Source of the DNA: an uncultured Bacteroidales bacterium | GTDB taxonomy: Bacteria; Bacteroidota; Bacteroidia; Bacteroidales; Paludibacteraceae | Reading direction: 5' to 3' | Assembly (NCBI GenBank): GCA_934716995.1 | Contig: CAKUYO010000007.1 | Location: 35,716-99,715 of the forward strand | DNA length: 64,000 bases | Part shown: piece after piece, positions 1 through 8,110 of the stretch | How positions within the stretch are numbered: the first letter of the stretch is position 1 | Layout: every line of letters begins with the position of its first letter | Made by a program: the position numbers and the translations under genes | The notes under the pieces: generated by a model | What the model was told of the DNA's origin: nothing | Seen by the model: the letters and a program-made list of their open reading frames with translations, nothing else | The model's database searches: none

Positions 1-483
1 GATGTGCAGACCGATCCCAAAGCCCCCTTCGTCATCACCACCCCCTCTGTCAGCGTGCAGATCCTCGGTACGGCGTTCAATCTCTGTTCCCGCACGGATG
101 CCGCTGCCGATATGCTCTTTCTCGAGCGGGGTAAAGTGTCGTTCCGTGTCTCCGATACGGGTGCCGACTATATCGTTACACCCAAGCAGAAGATTACCCA
201 CAACCGCACTACGGGTGAGGTCTCTTTGCGCCATTCGGATATGCCCGACTGCGCACCATGGCGCAAAGGACTGATGGCTTTCGACGCAACGCCCTTGCGT
301 GATGTGATGGCGGAGTTGGCTGACCGATATGGCGTGCATATCTCTTACACCTCTATCTCCGACGAACCCTTCACGGGTACGCTCCCCGCCAACGACATCA
401 ACGAAGCACTCCGTATCCTTTCCCTCTGCTACAACATAGAAATCACCTCCACCCCCGATACCCTCATACTATCCAGTAAATAA
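1..483 (+). CDS. FecR-family anti-sigma factor, C-terminal part (5' end outside window)
   Basis: Open from base 1 to a TAA at 481, so only the last 160 residues are visible. The start resembles the FecR core (PFVITTPSVSVQILGTAFN). The tail, from about residue 85 (APWRKGLMAFDATPLRDVM), matches the DUF4974 domain that closes Bacteroidota FecR proteins. In this family an inner-membrane protein relays a signal from an outer-membrane TonB receptor to an ECF sigma factor. The usual downstream SusC-type receptor is not adjacent here, because a PAP2 phosphatase follows. The partner sigma factor is presumably upstream, off the window. Confidence 0.85.
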   Translation, partial: DVQTDPKAPFVITTPSVSVQILGTAFNLCSRTDAAADMLFLERGKVSFRVSDTGADYIVTPKQKITHNRTTGEVSLRHSDMPDCAPWRKGLMAFDATPLRDVMAELADRYGVHISYTSISDEPFTGTLPANDINEALRILSLCYNIEITSTPDTLILSSK

Positions 484-551
484 ACTTATCAACTTCTTAA
501 ACGAATTAAACTACGCATAAACTCATAAACTTCTAAACCCATAAACTAAAT
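484..551. repeat. AT-rich gap with octamer-like tandem repeat
   Basis: The gap between the FecR fragment and PAP2 holds repeated units of the form AAACTCAT, AAACTTCT, AAACCCAT and AAACTAAA with a period of about 8 bp. No promoter or terminator is evident. Confidence 0.5.
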
Positions 552-1481
552 ATGCCCTACCTCCTTTTCCTCCAGCACTTCCGCGAGGCGACCGGCAACC
601 TGCTCTCGCCTTTTCTTCTTGCTGCCTCCGACTTTATCGTCGGCGTTCTGCCTGTTCTCATCATCGCTTTTGTCTATCTCTGTATCGACAAGCGTCAGGG
701 CTATTTTATGATGACAGCCATGTGGGGCACCTGTGTGGTCAATCAGTTGCTCAAGAACACTTGCTGCATTTACCGCCCCTGGATACGTGATGCGTCTATT
801 GTGCCGTACGGCAACTCTATTCAGACCGCCACGGGCTACTCTTTCCCGTCGGGGCATACCGAGTATGCCACTACTTTCTTCGGATCTATTGCCCTCTGGC
901 TGCGCCGCTGGTGGGTATGGGTGCTCTGTATCCTGTCGGTACTGGTCATCGGTTTCTCGCGCAACTACCTCGGTGTGCATACGCCCTACGATGTCGGCGT
1001 GGCGATTGTCGAGAGTATCCTCATGCTCTGGGCATTCAGTGTTCTCTTCCGTTGGCTGGAGCGTAATCCTGACAAAGATATTTGGGTGTTGGTTGGTGGT
1101 ATTGCCTTTCTCATAGCCTACCTCCTCTATGTCTCCTTCAAGCCCTATCCGATGGACTACAACGCTGCCGGACAACTCATTGTCGAACCCAAGAAAATGA
1201 TAACCGACTGCTACTATGCCGCCGGTCTTGCTTTCGGTGTGCTCACGGGTTGGTTCGTTGAGCACCGCTATATCCGTTTCTCTGTGTCGGGCAAATGGTC
1301 TCGCCGCCTTCTCCGCTTTGCCTTTGCCGCTGCGGCTGTAGTCCTTATCCAGAAACTACTCATTCCCTATCTCCTGACTTTCTGTTCCCCTGATATAGTC
1401 CTCCCGCTTGCCAACTGCCTGATGGTCTGGACAATCACCCTCCTTATTCCCCTCTGCTCTATTATTTTTTCGCATCTGTAA
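552..1481 (+). CDS. PAP2-superfamily membrane phosphatase
   Basis: This is a 309-residue polytopic membrane protein with all three acid-phosphatase motifs of the PAP2 family: K68...R75-P76, P99-S100-G101-H102 and S136-R137...H143...D147. It probably dephosphorylates a lipid phosphate such as phosphatidate, phosphatidylglycerophosphate or undecaprenyl pyrophosphate, with the active site on the periplasmic face. Several hydrophobic helices follow the catalytic core, to about residue 300. The ATG at 552 precedes the first membrane segment. The substrate cannot be decided from sequence. Confidence 0.88.
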   Translation: MPYLLFLQHFREATGNLLSPFLLAASDFIVGVLPVLIIAFVYLCIDKRQGYFMMTAMWGTCVVNQLLKNTCCIYRPWIRDASIVPYGNSIQTATGYSFPSGHTEYATTFFGSIALWLRRWWVWVLCILSVLVIGFSRNYLGVHTPYDVGVAIVESILMLWAFSVLFRWLERNPDKDIWVLVGGIAFLIAYLLYVSFKPYPMDYNAAGQLIVEPKKMITDCYYAAGLAFGVLTGWFVEHRYIRFSVSGKWSRRLLRFAFAAAAVVLIQKLLIPYLLTFCSPDIVLPLANCLMVWTITLLIPLCSIIFSHL

Positions 1482-1739
1482 TGCTATAGCCTGCCGTTTG
1501 TATTTCCCCTGTATAGAACAAACAAGCACAATAGCAGTACAAAAACAAAGAGTGGTAGGGTAGTGGTAGGGCGATACCTCCGACATCGGACGCTGTCATC
1601 TGTTCTGCTTGTTCCCATTTTTCGACATAATTTTGGATGTATTTATGCTTAATTTGTGGTAATACGGTGTAGCCGTCTGTTCAAAACATCCCGTATCTCG
1701 GCTATTTGAATGATTTTTGACCATATTTACATAGAAAGT

Positions 1740-1828
1740 GCGGCGCGTGTTACAGGGTTCCCACCAGCAATGCGCAGTGGGATGTCGGTTGCGCCGCAAG
1801 AAAGGTTTTGAATGTTTTGTTTTTATAG
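1740..1828. repeat. GC-rich palindromic repeat with T-rich tail
   Basis: Arms GCGGCGC (1740-1746) and GCGCCGC (1791-1797) enclose a smaller CCCAC/GTGGG hairpin. They are followed by AAGAAAGGTTTTG and a T-rich run. The same arms and tail recur at 36925-36975. The surrounding gap 1482-1901 holds no credible gene. Confidence 0.6.
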
Positions 1829-1835
1829 GTTTCGT

Positions 1836-1854
1836 TATATCGAACTCACGTTAA
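1836..1854. repeat. Remnant terminal repeat of the MITE-like element
   Basis: TATATCGAACTCACG followed by TTAA matches the right end of the roughly 140-bp element seen whole at 20225 and 37930. No body or left end is recognisable here, so this is a solo end or a decayed copy. Confidence 0.5.
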
Positions 1855-1901
1855 TTATGCTATTATTTTGATGCAGTTGCCCTGTGTATATGGCAATCCT
1901 C

Positions 1902-1933
1902 TTGCGTATATCAAAAATAAGTCGTACCTTTGC
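1902..1933 (+). promoter_or_regulatory. Bacteroidota-type promoter for metK
   Basis: TTG at 1902-1904 is followed after 20 bp by TACCTTTG (1925-1932), which fits the RpoD consensus of this phylum. The A-rich spacer ATATCAAAAATAAGTCG closely resembles that of the pheS promoter. Transcription would start near 1939, upstream of the riboswitch. Confidence 0.75.
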
Positions 1934-1982
1934 AGCCCAATTAGGAAAATTTACACATTTCCTGATTTACAAATTATAAGAA

Positions 1983-2030
1983 AGAGGATGGATTTGACTG
2001 CTTGCAACCTCTATAAAAGAATGCTAAAAC
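1983..2030 (+). promoter_or_regulatory. SAM-II-type riboswitch aptamer
   Basis: The P1 stem is AGAGG (1983-1987) with CCTCT (2008-2012). The loop carries GATTTG and CTTGCAACC. The 3' segment carries TAAAAGAA and ends with GCTAAAA. These blocks, in this order, are the conserved core of SAM-II (shared with SAM-V) aptamers as I know them. The P2 pseudoknot pairing looks imperfect: GC-TT with AA-GC, with a bulge. The position upstream of metK, which makes S-adenosylmethionine, fits feedback control. Confidence 0.8.
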
Positions 2031-2035
2031 CTTGT

Positions 2036-2076
2036 GCCACAAGACCAAAACAGTCCCTTGTGGCTTATTTTTTGTT
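2036..2076 (+). terminator. Intrinsic terminator between aptamer and metK
   Basis: A perfect 8-bp stem GCCACAAG (2036-2043) / CTTGTGGC (2057-2064) is followed by TTATTTTTTG. The 5' arm can pair instead with CTTGTG at 2031-2036. This suggests that the SAM-II aptamer acts on transcription here. The switching pairing itself is inferred. Confidence 0.7.
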
Positions 2077-2100
2077 ATATCCCTATCGGATACAGAGATT

Positions 2101-3339
2101 ATGAACTACTTATTTACATCAGAGAGCGTCGGCGAAGGACATCCCGACAAAGTGGCAGACCAGATCAGTGATGCTATCTTGGACAATTTTCTGGCACAAG
2201 ACCCGCGCAGCCACGTGGCATGCGAGACCCTCGTTACTACCGGACAGGTCGTTGTGGCGGGCGAAATCACCAGCAGCGGCTATGTGGACATCCAGCAGGT
2301 GGTGCGTGATACCATCAGAAAGATCGGTTACACCAAAGCGGAGTACAAGTTCGAGGCGGAGAGTTGCGGTATCCTGACCGCTATCCACTCGCAGTCGGCG
2401 GACATCAATATGGGCGTGAGCCGCGCGACGCGTATGGCGCAGGGGGCAGGCGACCAGGGTATGATGTTCGGTTATGCCACTGCCGAGACCGAGAACTATA
2501 TGCCGCTCACCCTCGATATGGCGCACACTATTGTCTATACGCTCGCCCGCATACGCAAAGAGGGCAAAGAGATGACCTATCTCCGTCCCGACTCGAAAAG
2601 CCAGGTTACGATCGAGTACAATGAACACAACGAACCCGTGCGTATCGATACCATCGTTATTTCCACCCAGCATGACCCTGGTGTAAGCCAGGAGCAGATC
2701 CGCCAGGATATGATTGATATCGTCCTTCCGCGTGTGGCTACCCGCGATGCACGTTATACCCAGTTGCTGCAAGGGGAGTACAAACTGCTTGTCAATCCGA
2801 CGGGCAACTTCGAGATCGGCGGTCCTCATGGTGATACGGGGCTTACCGGGCGCAAAATCATTGTGGATACCTATGGCGGTCGCGGTGCACACGGCGGCGG
2901 CGCTTTTTCGGGCAAAGACCCCTCGAAGGTCGATCGCTCGGCTGCGTATGCGGCACGTTGGATTGCCAAGAATATGGTGGCGGCAGGTGTGGCACGCGAG
3001 ATGCTTGTCCAGGTCAGTTACGCCATCGGCGTAGCCAAACCCGTGAGCCTGTTTGTCGATACCTACGGCACGGCGGCAAAGGGTATCAAAGACGCGGATA
3101 TCGTGCGTGTTATCAACCGCCTGTTCGACCTCCGTCCTGCGGCTATTGCACGCGATCTGCACCTCTGCGAACCGATCTACGAGGAGACTGCCAAGTACGG
3201 GCACGTGGGGCGCACACCGGAGATCGTGGAGAAAAACTTCGTCGGCGAGAATGGCAAGCCGATTACCAAACAAGTGGAACTCTTTACGTGGGAGAAACTC
3301 AACCGCGTGGAAGAAATACGTAAAGCCTTTAAGTTATGA
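2101..3339 (+). CDS. metK: S-adenosylmethionine synthetase
   Basis: This cytoplasmic enzyme makes S-adenosylmethionine from methionine and ATP. The 412-residue length fits the family. Visible signatures are GEGHPDKVADQISDAI near residue 10, GAGDQGMMFGYA (ATP and methionine site) and the glycine-rich GGRGAHGGGAFSGKDP loop. The ATG at 2101 begins the conserved MNYLFTSESV. An in-frame upstream extension would run through the terminator and is rejected. lspA follows with an ATGA overlap. Control is probably by the upstream SAM-II-type switch. Confidence 0.97.
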   Translation: MNYLFTSESVGEGHPDKVADQISDAILDNFLAQDPRSHVACETLVTTGQVVVAGEITSSGYVDIQQVVRDTIRKIGYTKAEYKFEAESCGILTAIHSQSADINMGVSRATRMAQGAGDQGMMFGYATAETENYMPLTLDMAHTIVYTLARIRKEGKEMTYLRPDSKSQVTIEYNEHNEPVRIDTIVISTQHDPGVSQEQIRQDMIDIVLPRVATRDARYTQLLQGEYKLLVNPTGNFEIGGPHGDTGLTGRKIIVDTYGGRGAHGGGAFSGKDPSKVDRSAAYAARWIAKNMVAAGVAREMLVQVSYAIGVAKPVSLFVDTYGTAAKGIKDADIVRVINRLFDLRPAAIARDLHLCEPIYEETAKYGHVGRTPEIVEKNFVGENGKPITKQVELFTWEKLNRVEEIRKAFKL

Positions 3340-3920
3340 CCAAACCCGTCAGACAAAGTCTGCTGGTCGGTGCGATAGTCCTTGTGGCAGTCGCACTTGA
3401 TCAGGCACTCAAAATCTATATCCGCACCCACTATGCCCTCGGTGAGGCACATCCGATAACCTCGTGGTTCTGGCTCTGCTTCGTTGAAAACGACGGCATG
3501 GCATTCGGTATCGAATGGTTCTCCAAGTTGGCATTGACCCTCTTCCGTATTATCGTAGTGGGCTTGCTCGGTTGGTATATCCACATCCTTATCCGCAAAC
3601 ACCATCCCCGCACGGGCTACCTCGTCTCGTTGGCACTCATTATTGCCGGTGCATTGGGCAATATCGTGGATTGCGTGGCGTATGGCAAAATCTTCGGCTA
3701 TGCAGGCTGGATGTACGGCAAGGTGGTGGATATGCTCTATTTCCCGCTGATTCATAATAGCGCAGGCGAGGTGCTGTTTTTCCGACCGGTATTCAATCTT
3801 GCCGACTCGTGTATCACTTGTGCCGTAATCATTATCCTGCTTTTCTATCGTCGCGACCTCAACGACTCGCTGGAGAAAAAGGACAAGCACGCTCCGCAAA
3901 GCGACTCAAAGACCGAATAA
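3336..3920 (+). CDS. lspA: Lipoprotein signal peptidase (signal peptidase II)
   Basis: This inner-membrane aspartyl protease removes the signal peptide of prolipoproteins. The 194-residue protein has four hydrophobic helices, the ENDGMAFG motif (residues 51-58), GALGNIVD with catalytic D112, and FNLADSCI with D157. The ATG overlaps the metK stop (ATGA), so translation is probably coupled. The DUF4296 lipoprotein follows two bases after the stop. The C-terminal tail is charged and cytoplasmic. Confidence 0.93.
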   Translation: MTKPVRQSLLVGAIVLVAVALDQALKIYIRTHYALGEAHPITSWFWLCFVENDGMAFGIEWFSKLALTLFRIIVVGLLGWYIHILIRKHHPRTGYLVSLALIIAGALGNIVDCVAYGKIFGYAGWMYGKVVDMLYFPLIHNSAGEVLFFRPVFNLADSCITCAVIIILLFYRRDLNDSLEKKDKHAPQSDSKTE

Positions 3921-3921
3921 T

Positions 3922-4482
3922 ATGCGCCGTCCAATCCGATATGCTTCATTGTGCATTGTGCATTGTGCATTGTGCATTGTCCTCTGCGGCTGCCGCCCGC
4001 GGGGAGTTATCTCGTCGGGCGAGATGCGCAGTGTCCTCCACGACTTGCACCACGCCGAGGCGGTCTTGCAGGTGGCGGGCTACAACTACGGGCACGATGA
4101 GGCGGTGGCAAAATACTACCAAGAGATATTGGACGCCCATGGCATTACGCAGGCGCAGTTCGACAGTTCGCTCGTCTGGTACACCAACCACCCGCAGCGT
4201 TTCGACAAGATCTATCCCCGTGTGGTCAAAGACTTGGAAGCCGACCGCGACGAATGGCGTGCGCAGCACGAACTGAAACAGACCCTGCTCAATACGCAGG
4301 CGGAGGAGACCGAACCGCAGCCGCAGAAAAAATCGTTGGAAGACCTTTGGTGGGAACTGCAGCACGGCTTGCCTGTCCGCTATCTGATGGGTCTTCCGCA
4401 AGATTATCCTGCCGATACACTCCCGCCCGTCCTTTCGCCTGTCGGGGGAAATATGCATAATATGCAATTTGTGGAGTTGTAA
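3922..4482 (+). CDS. DUF4296 lipoprotein
   Basis: This 186-residue protein has a lipobox LCGC with the acylated cysteine at C24, followed by a helical DUF4296 region (EMRSVLHDLHHAEAV, ITQAQFDSSLVWYTNHP). Its function is unknown. DUF4296 proteins commonly sit next to lspA in Bacteroidales, as here. The hydrophobic core of its signal peptide (LCIVHCALCIV) is encoded by a tandem ATTGTGC heptamer, so the export signal appears to have been built or replaced by a microsatellite. Confidence 0.82.
   Translation: MRRPIRYASLCIVHCALCIVLCGCRPRGVISSGEMRSVLHDLHHAEAVLQVAGYNYGHDEAVAKYYQEILDAHGITQAQFDSSLVWYTNHPQRFDKIYPRVVKDLEADRDEWRAQHELKQTLLNTQAEETEPQPQKKSLEDLWWELQHGLPVRYLMGLPQDYPADTLPPVLSPVGGNMHNMQFVEL
3948..3982 (+). 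repeat. ATTGTGC heptamer array inside a signal-peptide coding region
   Basis: Four perfect copies of ATTGTGC (3948-3975) are followed by a degenerate fifth. Three units span 21 nt, so the array encodes a 7-residue period, LCIVHCA. The same heptamer occurs at 25320 and 60428. Confidence 0.9.
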
Positions 4483-4524
4483 TACCGATTACGTAGAAAA
4501 GACGTAGAAAGGACGTAGAAAGAA
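4477..4524. repeat. 48-bp dispersed repeat with 11-bp internal units
   Basis: It contains three ACGTAGAAA-type units of 11 bp after TTGTAATACCGATT. The whole 48 bp is identical to 45320-45367. It begins in the last codons of the DUF4296 gene. Confidence 0.85.
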
Positions 4525-4608
4525 AACGTTTTTGCTATGCGTTTATGCACTTTTTGCAGTGCATACATTGTATAAAATTCGCTTTCGCAATAAAAATCAT
4601 AACATTTA

Positions 4609-4641
4609 TTTGTGTATCTCGAAAAATAGTCGTAACTTTGC
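4609..4641 (+). promoter_or_regulatory. Promoter of the rplM-rpsI operon
   Basis: TTTG (4609-4612), a 20-bp spacer, then TAACTTTG (4633-4640). The predicted start is near 4648. Confidence 0.75.
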
Positions 4642-4647
4642 ACGCTT

Positions 4648-4819
4648 TTTTCGGGTGTATTGTGTCCGCACGGATATAAAACCACATAAAAGCATATTTT
4701 ATCAACGTTGAACTGGGCAGTGGCTTCGCGTCGGCAATGCGGTGCAAGCACGTCAGCGGTCGGCTAATTGCGAAACGTAAACGATGTCTGTCGGTTCAAC
4801 CTAAAACAAATAATAACTA
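4648..4819 (+). promoter_or_regulatory. Structured leader of rplM-rpsI
   Basis: The 170-nt untranslated leader is closed by GTTGAAC (4707-4713) pairing with GTTCAAC (4794-4800), with GC-rich sequence between. Autoregulatory leaders in front of L13 genes have been proposed in Bacteroidia. I recall such a family but cannot confirm a match. Confidence 0.5.
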
Positions 4820-5275
4820 ATGGATACTTTAAGTTACAAGACAGTGTCGGCTAACAAGGCTACCGTTCAGAAAGAATGGGTGGTTATCGACGCTCAAGAC
4901 CAGGTACTTGGTCGTATGTGCACGAAAGTGGCTAAGTTGCTTCGTGGTAAGTACAAACCTTCGTACACACCTAACGTGGATTGCGGCGACAACGTAATCA
5001 TTATCAATGCCGACAAAGTGAAACTTACCGGCAACAAGTGGAATGACCGCATCTATATCCGCTACACGGGATTCCCCGGTGGTCAGCGTGAGATGACTCC
5101 GGCTCAGTTGCTCGAGAAAGGTGCAGATCGTCTGATTACCAAGGTGGTAAAAGGTATGCTTCCCAAGAACCGTCTTGGCGCACGCCAGATTACCAATCTC
5201 CACGTGTTTGCAGGTGCAGAGCACAATATGCAGGCACAACAACCCAAACAAATTGACATCAACACTCTTAAATAA
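4820..5275 (+). CDS. rplM: Large-subunit ribosomal protein L13
   Basis: This 151-residue protein carries typical L13 sequence: KEWVVIDAQDQVLGR near residue 19, GDNVIIINADKVKLTG and the conserved YTGFPGG. It binds 23S rRNA early in 50S assembly. rpsI follows 8 bp downstream, the usual L13-S9 operon. Confidence 0.97.
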   Translation: MDTLSYKTVSANKATVQKEWVVIDAQDQVLGRMCTKVAKLLRGKYKPSYTPNVDCGDNVIIINADKVKLTGNKWNDRIYIRYTGFPGGQREMTPAQLLEKGADRLITKVVKGMLPKNRLGARQITNLHVFAGAEHNMQAQQPKQIDINTLK

Positions 5276-5283
5276 TAGAAGAT

Positions 5284-5670
5284 ATGGAAGTTATTAATGC
5301 ATTAGGTCGTCGTAAATCGGCAGTCGCTCGTGTTTACGTAAGTGAAGGTGCAGGTAAGATTACGATCAACGGTCGCGACATCGAAACCTATTTCCCTTCT
5401 TCTATTCTCCGCTATATCGTTCTCCAGCCCCTTAACAAACTCGAGGCTGCTGAGAAATACGACATCAAGGTAAATCTTGTAGGTGGCGGTTTCAAAGGTC
5501 AGGCAGAGGCGCTCCGTCTCGCTATTGCCCGCGCATTGGTTAAAATCAATCCGGAAGATAAGTCCGCTCTCAAGGCTGAAGGCTTTATGACACGTGACGC
5601 TCGCGAAGTGGAACGTAAGAAACCGGGTCAACCCAAAGCACGTAAGCATTTCCAGTTCAGCAAACGTTAA
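5284..5670 (+). CDS. rpsI: Small-subunit ribosomal protein S9
   Basis: This 128-residue protein has the S9 pattern ALGRRKSAVARV at the start, GGGFKGQAEALRLAIARAL in the middle, and a basic C-terminal tail ending KHFQFSKR that reaches the decoding centre. It is the second gene of the rplM operon. Confidence 0.97.
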   Translation: MEVINALGRRKSAVARVYVSEGAGKITINGRDIETYFPSSILRYIVLQPLNKLEAAEKYDIKVNLVGGGFKGQAEALRLAIARALVKINPEDKSALKAEGFMTRDAREVERKKPGQPKARKHFQFSKR

Positions 5671-5688
5671 TTTGCTTTACCTACTCCA

Positions 5689-5723
5689 AACCACGCGGAC
5701 TCTTTCGGGACTACCGCGTGGTT
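5689..5723 (+). terminator. Hairpin between rpsI and rpsB
   Basis: A perfect 10-bp stem AACCACGCGG (5689-5698) / CCGCGTGGTT (5714-5723) is followed by the moderately T-rich CTTTCGATT. It could be a weak terminator or an attenuator ahead of rpsB. A second small hairpin, CTCTGC/GCAGAG, lies near 5760-5782 in the rpsB leader. Confidence 0.6.
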
Positions 5724-5851
5724 CTTTCGATTACCTCAAAGCCGCGTTTTGCCGCTTGCTCTGCCGCTTGATGGAAGCAGAGTCGCAGGTTAGTCGATTG
5801 TACGGAGAAATAAACAATAATTTATTCAAACAAACTAAAACATCAATCAAA

Positions 5852-6673
5852 ATGAGAACAAATTTTGATCAACTTCTCGAGGCTGGCTGCCACTTTGGTC
5901 ACCTTAAACGTAAATGGAATCCTGCAATGGCTCCTTATATCTATATGGAGCGCAACGGTATCCACATCATCGACCTCAACAAGACCGCCGTTAAAATCGA
6001 TGAGGCTGCTGAGGCTTTGAAAAACCTCGCAAAACAAGGTCGCAAAGTGCTTTTTGTTGGTACCAAGAAACAGGCACAAGAAGTCGTTGCACAGCACGCT
6101 ACCGAGGTAGGTATGCCGTACATCACCGAGCGTTGGGCAGGTGGTATGCTTACCAACTTCCCCACTATCCGCAAGGCTGTCAAGAAAATGTCTTCCATCG
6201 ACAAGATGATGACCGACGGCACTTTCGACAACATCTCCAAACGAGAGAAACTCCAGATTACCCGTCAGCGTGAGAAACTTGAGAAGAACCTCGGCTCTAT
6301 TGCAGACCTTACCCGCCTGCCGTCCGCTATCTTTGTGGTTGACGTGATGAAGGAGCATATCGCTGTAGCAGAGGCTAACCGTCTGGGTATTCCTGTATTC
6401 GGTATCGTGGATACCAACTCGAACCCCAACAATATCGATTTCGTTATCCCTGCAAACGACGATGCTACCAAGTCTATCGACGTGATTATGGCTGCTGTTT
6501 GCGATGCTATCAAAGAGGGTATCGAAGAGCGCAAGGTGGAGAAAGCAGACGAAGAGGCTGCTCAGGCTCAGGCTAATACCGAGGCTCCTGCTCCCAAAGA
6601 GCGTCGCCAGCGTGTGCGCAAAGCCGCTCCTGCTGCCCAGAAAGCAGAGGACGCAGAGGCTAAAGCCGAGTAA
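5852..6673 (+). CDS. rpsB: Small-subunit ribosomal protein S2
   Basis: The 273-residue protein starts MRTNFDQLLEAGCHFGHLKRKWNP, the canonical S2 N-terminus, which fixes the ATG at 5852 over longer upstream options. It contains NGIHIIDLNKT and the ERWAGGMLTNFPTI signature. The C-terminus is an Ala/Glu/Lys-rich extension typical of the phylum. It is followed by tsf in the common rpsB-tsf order. Confidence 0.96.
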   Translation: MRTNFDQLLEAGCHFGHLKRKWNPAMAPYIYMERNGIHIIDLNKTAVKIDEAAEALKNLAKQGRKVLFVGTKKQAQEVVAQHATEVGMPYITERWAGGMLTNFPTIRKAVKKMSSIDKMMTDGTFDNISKREKLQITRQREKLEKNLGSIADLTRLPSAIFVVDVMKEHIAVAEANRLGIPVFGIVDTNSNPNNIDFVIPANDDATKSIDVIMAAVCDAIKEGIEERKVEKADEEAAQAQANTEAPAPKERRQRVRKAAPAAQKAEDAEAKAE

Positions 6674-6711
6674 TTTACACATTTACAAATTGTTAATTTA
6701 CAAATTGAATT

Positions 6712-7701
6712 ATGGCTGTTACATTAGCAGATATCAAAAAACTGCGTGACATCACTGGCGCAGGTATGATGGACGTCAAGAAAGCCTTGGAAGAGGCTAA
6801 TGGCGACTTTGAAGTAGCAACAGACCTGCTCCGTAAGCGTGGTCAGGCTATCGCTGCAAAGCGTAGCGACCGTGTGGCAAGCGAGGGTTGTGTTCTGGCT
6901 AAAGCAGTAGATGGCTTCGGCGCTATCGTGGCTGTTAAGTGCGAAACCGACTTCGTGGCAAAGAACGCTGATTTCGTGGCAATGGTTAAGTTGCTTCTCG
7001 ATGCGGCTATCGACCGGCGTCCGGCTGACTTGGCTGCCCTCAAGGCACTCAAGATCGGTGATTTCACCGCTGACGAAATCGTTACCGAGCGTTCCGGCGT
7101 TACGGGCGAGAAGATGGAACTGAGTGATTACACATTCCTCTCTGCTCCCAAAGTAGATGCCTACAACCACTTGGGTAACAAACTCTCGTCTCTCGTCGCT
7201 GTGGCTAATGCAGATGCTGACCAGGAGACCGTTCACGGTATCTCTATGCAGGTCGCTGCTATGGCTCCTATCGCCCTGGATGCTGACCATGTCGCACAAG
7301 AGGTTAAGGACAAAGAGTTGGCTGTCGCTATCGAGAAAACCAAACAGGATGAGGTCAACAAAGCCGTGGAGAATGCACTCCGCAAAGCAGGTATCAATCC
7401 TGCACATGCTGATAGCGAAGAGCATATCGAGTCCAACACCGCCAAGGGCTGGCTCACCGCTGAGCAGGCTGCTGAGGCGCGCCAGATCCGTGCCGATGTT
7501 CCTGCAGAGGCAGAGGCTGCTATCAATATGAAGAAAGTGGAGATGATTGCCCAAGGTCGTCTTGGTAAGTTCCTCAAGGAGAACACGCTCGTAGAGCAGG
7601 CTTACATTATGAGCGATACCAAAGAGTTGGTAAAGGACATCTTGAAAAAGAACAATGTCCAGATTACCGATTTCCGCCGTGTTACCCTCAACGAAGAGTA
7701 A
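6712..7701 (+). CDS. tsf: Elongation factor Ts
   Basis: This nucleotide exchange factor for EF-Tu has 329 residues. The N-terminal UBA-like module (LRDITGAGMMDVKKALEEA) and the core motif VAVKCETDFVAKN near residue 72 are clear. A strong terminator follows the stop, ending the rpsB-tsf unit. Confidence 0.96.
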   Translation: MAVTLADIKKLRDITGAGMMDVKKALEEANGDFEVATDLLRKRGQAIAAKRSDRVASEGCVLAKAVDGFGAIVAVKCETDFVAKNADFVAMVKLLLDAAIDRRPADLAALKALKIGDFTADEIVTERSGVTGEKMELSDYTFLSAPKVDAYNHLGNKLSSLVAVANADADQETVHGISMQVAAMAPIALDADHVAQEVKDKELAVAIEKTKQDEVNKAVENALRKAGINPAHADSEEHIESNTAKGWLTAEQAAEARQIRADVPAEAEAAINMKKVEMIAQGRLGKFLKENTLVEQAYIMSDTKELVKDILKKNNVQITDFRRVTLNEE

Positions 7702-7728
7702 TCCTATCGGATAATCCATAAATAAAAC

Positions 7729-7764
7729 CTCCCGTCAAGCGAAAAACTTGGCGGGAGTTTTTTT
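7729..7764 (+). terminator. Intrinsic terminator after tsf
   Basis: Stem CTCCCGTCAAG / CTTGGCGGGAG, with one G-U pair, is followed by an uninterrupted T run. Confidence 0.92.
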
Positions 7765-7771
7765 ATGGTAA

Positions 7772-7905
7772 TGTCGGTTTAAGTAGAACATCTTACTTGC
7801 CGCCGTAGGCGATAAGATTTAAGGCAATATAGGAATATCAAGTCCCAGATTTATTTGGATTTCTTGCCCGTAAGGGCAAAGGAGTTTTTTTATATCGGAC
7901 GCACG
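7772..7905 (+). mobile_element. MITE-like element, diverged copy A
   Basis: It carries the family core GCCGCCGTAGGCGATAAG and the 3' hairpin TTGCCC-GTAA-GGGCAA followed by AGGAGTTTTTTT. The ends are decayed (TGTCGGTT left, CGGACGCACG right) and no target duplication is left. It lies upstream of pheS in the same orientation. Confidence 0.7.
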
Positions 7906-7954
7906 TTCTTTATGTTTATAAATAAAAAAGGGTGAGACAAACGTCCATGTTTTT

Positions 7955-8010
7955 CGTCGGGTAGTGGCGCAAAGCACCGCTTTGTGCGCAGCACGCGCCG
8001 CTATCCGACG
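7955..8010. repeat. REP-like cruciform repeat
   Basis: A 16-bp stem, CGTCGGGTAGTGGCGC (7955-7970) with GCGCCGCTATCCGACG (7995-8010), encloses an inner AAAGC-ACC-GCTTT hairpin. The GTGGCGC...GCAGCACGCGCC layout recurs at 37203-37242. Confidence 0.75.
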
Positions 8011-8053
8011 CCGGTGCTTTTCTGCCTTTTTCTTGCGCGTATGTTAGGTAGGC

Positions 8054-8085
8054 TTGCGTATATCAAAATAAAGTCGTAATTTTGT
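8054..8085 (+). promoter_or_regulatory. Promoter of pheS
   Basis: TTG (8054-8056) and TAATTTTG (8077-8084) with a 20-bp A-rich spacer. Start near 8091, leaving a 20-nt leader. Confidence 0.75.
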
Positions 8086-8110
8086 ACGCTTTTTATAAAA
8101 TGGTGTTATT

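Noticed and set aside
1596..1799. 67-residue minus-strand protein in the gap after PAP2
   Set aside because: It overlaps the GC-rich palindrome, has no promoter and no recognisable sequence.
2032..2100. N-terminal extension of metK
   Set aside because: The extra codons lie on the terminator stem and T run, and the family start MNYLFTSESV is at 2101.
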